Below are positions 60,370 to 64,000 of a stretch of DNA of 64,000 nt, one piece after another. How positions within the stretch are numbered: the stretch's first letter is position 1; every line of letters starts with the position of its first letter. The notes beneath the pieces were generated by a model, which was given only the letters and a program-made list of their open reading frames with translations, was not told the DNA's origin and did not search any database. The stretch lies in the NCBI RefSeq assembly GCF_002000025.1, contig NZ_MUZV01000008.1, forward strand, positions 1 to 64,000, written 5' to 3'. A program made the position numbers and the translations under genes. The DNA comes from Cognaticolwellia aestuarii. Lineage in GTDB: Bacteria > Pseudomonadota > Gammaproteobacteria > Enterobacterales > Alteromonadaceae.

Positions 60370-61704
60370 ATGACAATTTTAACAGAACAACACGCGAAAA
60401 AGTTATTACAAAAAGTACTCTCATTTTCTAAAGCTGACGAATGTGAGTGTAATTTGAACGGTGAAGTGGGCGGGAATATTCGTACAGCCCGAAATACGGT
60501 ATCAACAGCCGGTGAGCAAAGTGATTTAACCTTGGCGGTGCAATCAACCTTTGGTAAACGTACTGGGGTGGCTACCATTAATGAATTTGACGATGCGTCA
60601 TTAATGAAAGTAGTTAAGCGCTCTGAAGAGTTGGCAAAACTCGCGCCGGAAAACCCAGAGAACATGCCGATATTTGGCCCGCAAAAGTACAGTAAAACCA
60701 ATACTGCTTTTGATTCAACTTCAAAGGTTACGCCTGATTACAGAGCGCAGGCAGCAGAAGACAGCATTAAGCCTTCAAAAGCCAACAAGTTAGTTTCGTC
60801 AGGTTTTTTACAAGACGAAACCACCTTTGAAGCGATAATGAATAGCAAAGGGTTGTTTGCCTACAACAAAGCAACCAATGTTGATTTCTCGGTGACTATT
60901 CGCACCGAAGATGGCAAAGGCTCTGGCTGGGCAACGCGCGATTACAGCGATATAAACTTACTTGATACCAAAGAAGCGTCACAAATAGCGATTGAAAAAT
61001 CTTTAGGCTCAGTTGATGCGAAAGAAATGGAGCCTGGCAAATATACCGTTATTTTAGAGCCCGCAGCTAGCGTTGGTTTATTAGGGCGGTTGATGGGCGC
61101 TATGGGACAACGCCAAGCCGATGAAGGTCGCAGCTTTTTATCGAAAAAATTAAAAGAAGGCGAAACTGGCGCTAAAAATAAACACGGTGAAAAAATGTTT
61201 GATGAGCGAGTACATATTTACTCAGATCCTAATCATCCTATTGCACCTTCAGCACCATTTTCTTCTGATGGTTTTCCAAGAAGTAAAACCGACTGGATTA
61301 AAGGCGGCGTGATCACCAATATGCCAAACTCACCTTATTGGGCTAAGCATACCGATACTGAATATGTTCCGCGCGGTGGCAGTTTTATTATGGCTGGTGG
61401 CGATGAGTCATTAGCAGAGATGATTAAAAACACGCGTCGTGGTGTACTCGTTACTCGTCTATGGTATATACGCGCATTAGACCCTCAAACATTGCTACAA
61501 ACAGGGCTAACACGTGACGGTACATTTTATATTGAAAACGGCAAAATAAAGTATCCGATTAAAAACTTCCGATTTAACGAAAGCCCAATTGTTATGCTTA
61601 ATAATATTGAAGCATTAGGTAAACCTGAACGCATTAATGGCAATATGGTACCGCCAATGAAAATTCGTGACTTTACCTTTAGTAGTTTGTCAGACGCTGT
61701 TTAA
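60370..61704 (+). CDS. TldE/PmbA-like protein
   Basis: Start at ATG 60370 (AAGGAAG upstream); 444 aa. The TldE partner lacks the HExxxH motif: the corresponding segment is LEPAASVGLLGRLMGAMGQR. Also SAPFSSDGFPRSKTDWIKGG and the C-terminal FRFNESPIVMLNNIEALGKP typical of the family. No signal peptide. It should form the heterodimer with the TldD-like protein. Confidence 0.88.
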   Translation: MTILTEQHAKKLLQKVLSFSKADECECNLNGEVGGNIRTARNTVSTAGEQSDLTLAVQSTFGKRTGVATINEFDDASLMKVVKRSEELAKLAPENPENMPIFGPQKYSKTNTAFDSTSKVTPDYRAQAAEDSIKPSKANKLVSSGFLQDETTFEAIMNSKGLFAYNKATNVDFSVTIRTEDGKGSGWATRDYSDINLLDTKEASQIAIEKSLGSVDAKEMEPGKYTVILEPAASVGLLGRLMGAMGQRQADEGRSFLSKKLKEGETGAKNKHGEKMFDERVHIYSDPNHPIAPSAPFSSDGFPRSKTDWIKGGVITNMPNSPYWAKHTDTEYVPRGGSFIMAGGDESLAEMIKNTRRGVLVTRLWYIRALDPQTLLQTGLTRDGTFYIENGKIKYPIKNFRFNESPIVMLNNIEALGKPERINGNMVPPMKIRDFTFSSLSDAV

Positions 61705-61832
61705 CTGACTAATAGCTTATTTATTGTGTTAATAAATAAGCTAGGTATTAAGCATACTTTAATCAAAGGATAACAAGCTAAGGGTAAACGTGGGCATTAT
61801 CTGCGTTTACCCTGATTGTTTTCTGGTATTTT

Positions 61833-62534
61833 ATGAATAGACGTAATTTCATTCGTACACTCTCGTTATTTTCTGCTGGCGCCTGTGCCTTGCCGTTTTT
61901 ACGTTTGAGTGCACAAGAGCAAATTGACTTCTTTTTTACTCGCTTGAGCTATGAATCAGGTGACTGGGAAGTCGACGAAAGAATGCCCGCCAATGTCTTG
62001 AATTCGCTCATTGAATACACGAGCTTAAGGGTTGATATCAAAGAACGTATAATTCCATTGTCTGATCCTCAAATGCTTAGTGCTCCATTTTGTTACTTGG
62101 CAGGGCATCGCTTAGTTCAATTTAATAGCGAAGAAAAACAAAACTTTCAACGTTATGTGGAAAATGGTGGCTTTGTTTTTGTTGATGACTGTAATCATGA
62201 TATCGACGGTATGTTTGCCCGTAGCTTTGAACGACAAATGCAGGCGATATTTGGTGAGCAAGCGTTGCAAAAAATCCCCAACGATCACCCGATATATACT
62301 GCTTTCTTCAACTTTGATGGTCCGCCACGAACGTCCATCGAGCTCAATGGTTGGGGCGATGATTTGGTACATAACTACCTTAAAGCCATAGAAATTGATG
62401 GTCGTATTGCCGTGTTATACAGTAATAAAGATTTAGGCTGTGAATGGGATTATGATTTTCGTAATAAACGCTGGCTAAAAGTCGACAACACCCGATTCGC
62501 GGTAAATATTGTCATATATGCAATGAATAGCTAA
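61833..62534 (+). CDS. DUF4159 protein with Tat signal
   Basis: 233 aa. The twin-arginine start MNRRNFIRTLSLFSAGACAL is followed by a domain of the flavodoxin-like DUF4159 type: FFFTRLSYESGDWEVD, YLAGHRLVQFN, GGFVFVDDCNHDIDGMF, NDHPIYTAFFNF and WDYDFRNKRW. DUF4159 proteins often sit in MoxR-DUF58 clusters, as here. Periplasmic, role unknown. Confidence 0.83.
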   Translation: MNRRNFIRTLSLFSAGACALPFLRLSAQEQIDFFFTRLSYESGDWEVDERMPANVLNSLIEYTSLRVDIKERIIPLSDPQMLSAPFCYLAGHRLVQFNSEEKQNFQRYVENGGFVFVDDCNHDIDGMFARSFERQMQAIFGEQALQKIPNDHPIYTAFFNFDGPPRTSIELNGWGDDLVHNYLKAIEIDGRIAVLYSNKDLGCEWDYDFRNKRWLKVDNTRFAVNIVIYAMNS

Positions 62535-62571
62535 TTGGTAACACTCAGTCATATTGATAAATGGAAAATAA

Positions 62572-63567
62572 ATGCAAGCACAACAAATAACACTCTTACT
62601 AGAAAAATTAAGCCAAATTAGTGATGAAGTTGCTAAAGTTATTGTCGGCCAACAAGACGTTATTGATGAGTTGCTGATCAGTATTCTTGCTGGTGGACAC
62701 TGCTTACTTGAAGGTGTACCAGGTTTAGCTAAAACGTTAATGGTCAGTTCATTATCAAAAACACTCGCCCTTGACTTTAACCGTGTGCAATTTACCCCAG
62801 ATTTGATGCCGAGTGATATTATCGGCACTGAAATTTTGGAAACGGATCACGAAACGGGCGATCGCTTTTTTAAGTTTCAACAAGGTCCAGTATTCACTAA
62901 TATATTATTGGCTGATGAAATTAACCGTACGCCACCAAAAACTCAAGCCGCTTTATTAGAAGCGATGCAAGAGCGACGTATCAGTTATGGCGGCACAAGT
63001 TATGAACTGCCAAAGCCTTTCTTTGTTTTAGCCACCCAAAACCCGGTAGAACAAGCAGGCACTTACCCATTACCCGAAGCGCAATTGGATCGCTTTTTAA
63101 TGTTTATTCGCGTTGGTTATCCTAGCGAACAAGAAGAAATTGAGATCCTTAAGCGCACAACGGGCAATACTCACAGCGAGTTAAGTGCCATTCTCAGTGC
63201 TGAAGATATTATTGCCCTGCAAGATCTTGTACGCAGTGTCACGGTTTCAGATGAATTGTTAAGCTATGCCGCAAGCTTAGCGCGAGCGACACGGCCAGAA
63301 AGTAGTCATAGCTGTCAAAGTGTTATTGACCATGTCCGTTGGGGCGCAGGCCCTAGAGCAGGGCAAGCGTTAATATTATGTGCAAAAGCCCGCGCTTTAA
63401 TGTCAGGGCGTTATGCCATTCATCTAGATGACATACAATTTGTTGCCCCAGCGGTATTAAGGCATCGAATTTTAGTTAACTTTCAAGCGGAAGCCTTAAG
63501 CATTAGTCCTGATGATGTGATTACTGATTTGTTGGCACATGTTGCCGTACCTAGCAGTCCAATGTAG
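62572..63567 (+). CDS. MoxR-family AAA+ ATPase
   Basis: 331 aa. Walker A in LLEGVPGLAKT (46-55), Walker B ILLADEINRTPPKTQAALLE (D115, E116), sensor 1 LATQNPVEQAGTYPLPEAQLDRF. C-terminal lid helices (VRWGAGPRAGQALI). MoxR ATPases act as chaperones that activate partner proteins, usually with the adjacent DUF58/VWA proteins. 37 bp after the DUF4159 gene, 19 bp before the DUF58 gene. Confidence 0.95.
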   Translation: MQAQQITLLLEKLSQISDEVAKVIVGQQDVIDELLISILAGGHCLLEGVPGLAKTLMVSSLSKTLALDFNRVQFTPDLMPSDIIGTEILETDHETGDRFFKFQQGPVFTNILLADEINRTPPKTQAALLEAMQERRISYGGTSYELPKPFFVLATQNPVEQAGTYPLPEAQLDRFLMFIRVGYPSEQEEIEILKRTTGNTHSELSAILSAEDIIALQDLVRSVTVSDELLSYAASLARATRPESSHSCQSVIDHVRWGAGPRAGQALILCAKARALMSGRYAIHLDDIQFVAPAVLRHRILVNFQAEALSISPDDVITDLLAHVAVPSSPM

Positions 63568-63586
63568 TAACCATAGGTAATTACGC

Positions 63587-64000
63587 GTGCAACAACCTTA
63601 TTTCGATGTCAAAACACTCTTGCGTGTAAAAGATCTTCCGCTGGCCATTAAAACATTAGCGCAAGGTTTTTTGCATGGCGCTCATGCGAGTCAGCAACGT
63701 GGCGTTGGTATTGAATTCAGCCAATTTAGGGCTTATGAACCAGGAGACCAGCCAAGTAAAATTGACTGGAAACTGTTTGCACGCTCAGATAAATACTTTG
63801 TACGTGAAGCGGAAAGAGAAAGTGATATTAATGTTTGGCTAGTATTGGACTGCAGTGAATCTATGTTGCAACAATCACTTACCGGCAATACCAAAAATCA
63901 GCAACCGTCAGCAAATGTTGGTCAATGGCATAAATTAGATTATGCGCGATATTTAGCAGCAACAATCGCTTACTTGGCGCAAAAGCAAGGTGATACGGTC
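63587..64000 (+). CDS. DUF58-domain protein (partial)
   Basis: 138 codons from GTG 63587 to the window end, no stop. DUF58 hallmarks: HASQQRGVGIEFSQFRAYEP and GDQPSKIDWKLFARSDKYFV, then VWLVLDCSESM, the start of a VWA-like MIDAS (DxSxS, here D-C-S-E-S). Partner of MoxR in the same operon. Confidence 0.9.
   Translation, partial: MQQPYFDVKTLLRVKDLPLAIKTLAQGFLHGAHASQQRGVGIEFSQFRAYEPGDQPSKIDWKLFARSDKYFVREAERESDINVWLVLDCSESMLQQSLTGNTKNQQPSANVGQWHKLDYARYLAATIAYLAQKQGDTV

Overview
This window looks like a chromosomal segment of a marine gammaproteobacterium of the order Alteromonadales, most likely a Colwellia/Thalassotalea-type genome. The DNA is AT-rich. The housekeeping genes (gsk, proS, gltX, fabA, uvrY-uvrC-pgsA, fadL, gcvR, bamC, dapE, pta-ackA, rlmA, xthA) match gammaproteobacterial families, and several neighbour pairs keep the E. 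coli order: alaA/yfbR, dapE/yffB, yfbV/ackA/pta, and uvrY-uvrC-pgsA followed by tRNA-Gly, tRNA-Cys and tRNA-Leu. The assignment rests on gene content and synteny only.

Region 1 (1 to about 8.6 kb) is a chromosomal integron. The 5' part of an integron integrase gene lies on the minus strand behind a LexA box and is cut by an IS3-family end. A + strand array of about 12 cassettes follows, separated by attC sites of about 63-109 bp. Cassette products are small lipoproteins, secreted proteins, membrane proteins and hypothetical proteins. One attC is split by a complete IS110-family element. Its non-coding left end folds like a bridge RNA, and four short segments match, in the expected order, the interrupted attC and the element's own ends. 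The array stops in a palindrome-rich REP-like element.

Region 2 (8.7-36.5 kb) is mostly core genome with accessory insertions. It holds an RraB-like gene, an EF-hand protein behind a class II FNR promoter, a DHH phosphoesterase, gsk, a CDF transporter with an altered metal site, a DUF885 peptidase-like protein, and a Fur-box operon (TPR protein, 43-aa peptide, S26-type peptidase). It also holds a BdlA-like chemoreceptor, two MITE-like elements, alaA/yfbR, an LRAT-domain protein, proS, a kelch protein and a DMT exporter. A c-di-GMP-I riboswitch precedes a DUF3718 gene, and a solitary attC-like site lies just downstream, about 27 kb from the integron.

Region 3 (36.8-44.6 kb) carries five near-identical tRNA-Val(TAC) genes behind a strong promoter, then gltX, fabA with a FabR-like operator, uvrY-uvrC-pgsA, and a cluster of eight tRNAs (four Gly, one Cys, three Leu) in which a Gly-Leu unit has been duplicated.

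Region 4 (44.8-58.3 kb) holds fadL, bcp, gcvR, bamC (with no dapA in front of it), an M15 peptidase, dapE, an arsC-like gene, an ACT-domain protein, pta-ackA, yfbV, rlmA and xthA.

Region 5 (58.7-64 kb) is a + strand cluster: a Tat-signal TldD-like protein, a TldE/PmbA-like protein, a Tat-signal DUF4159 protein, a MoxR ATPase and a DUF58 protein that runs off the end.
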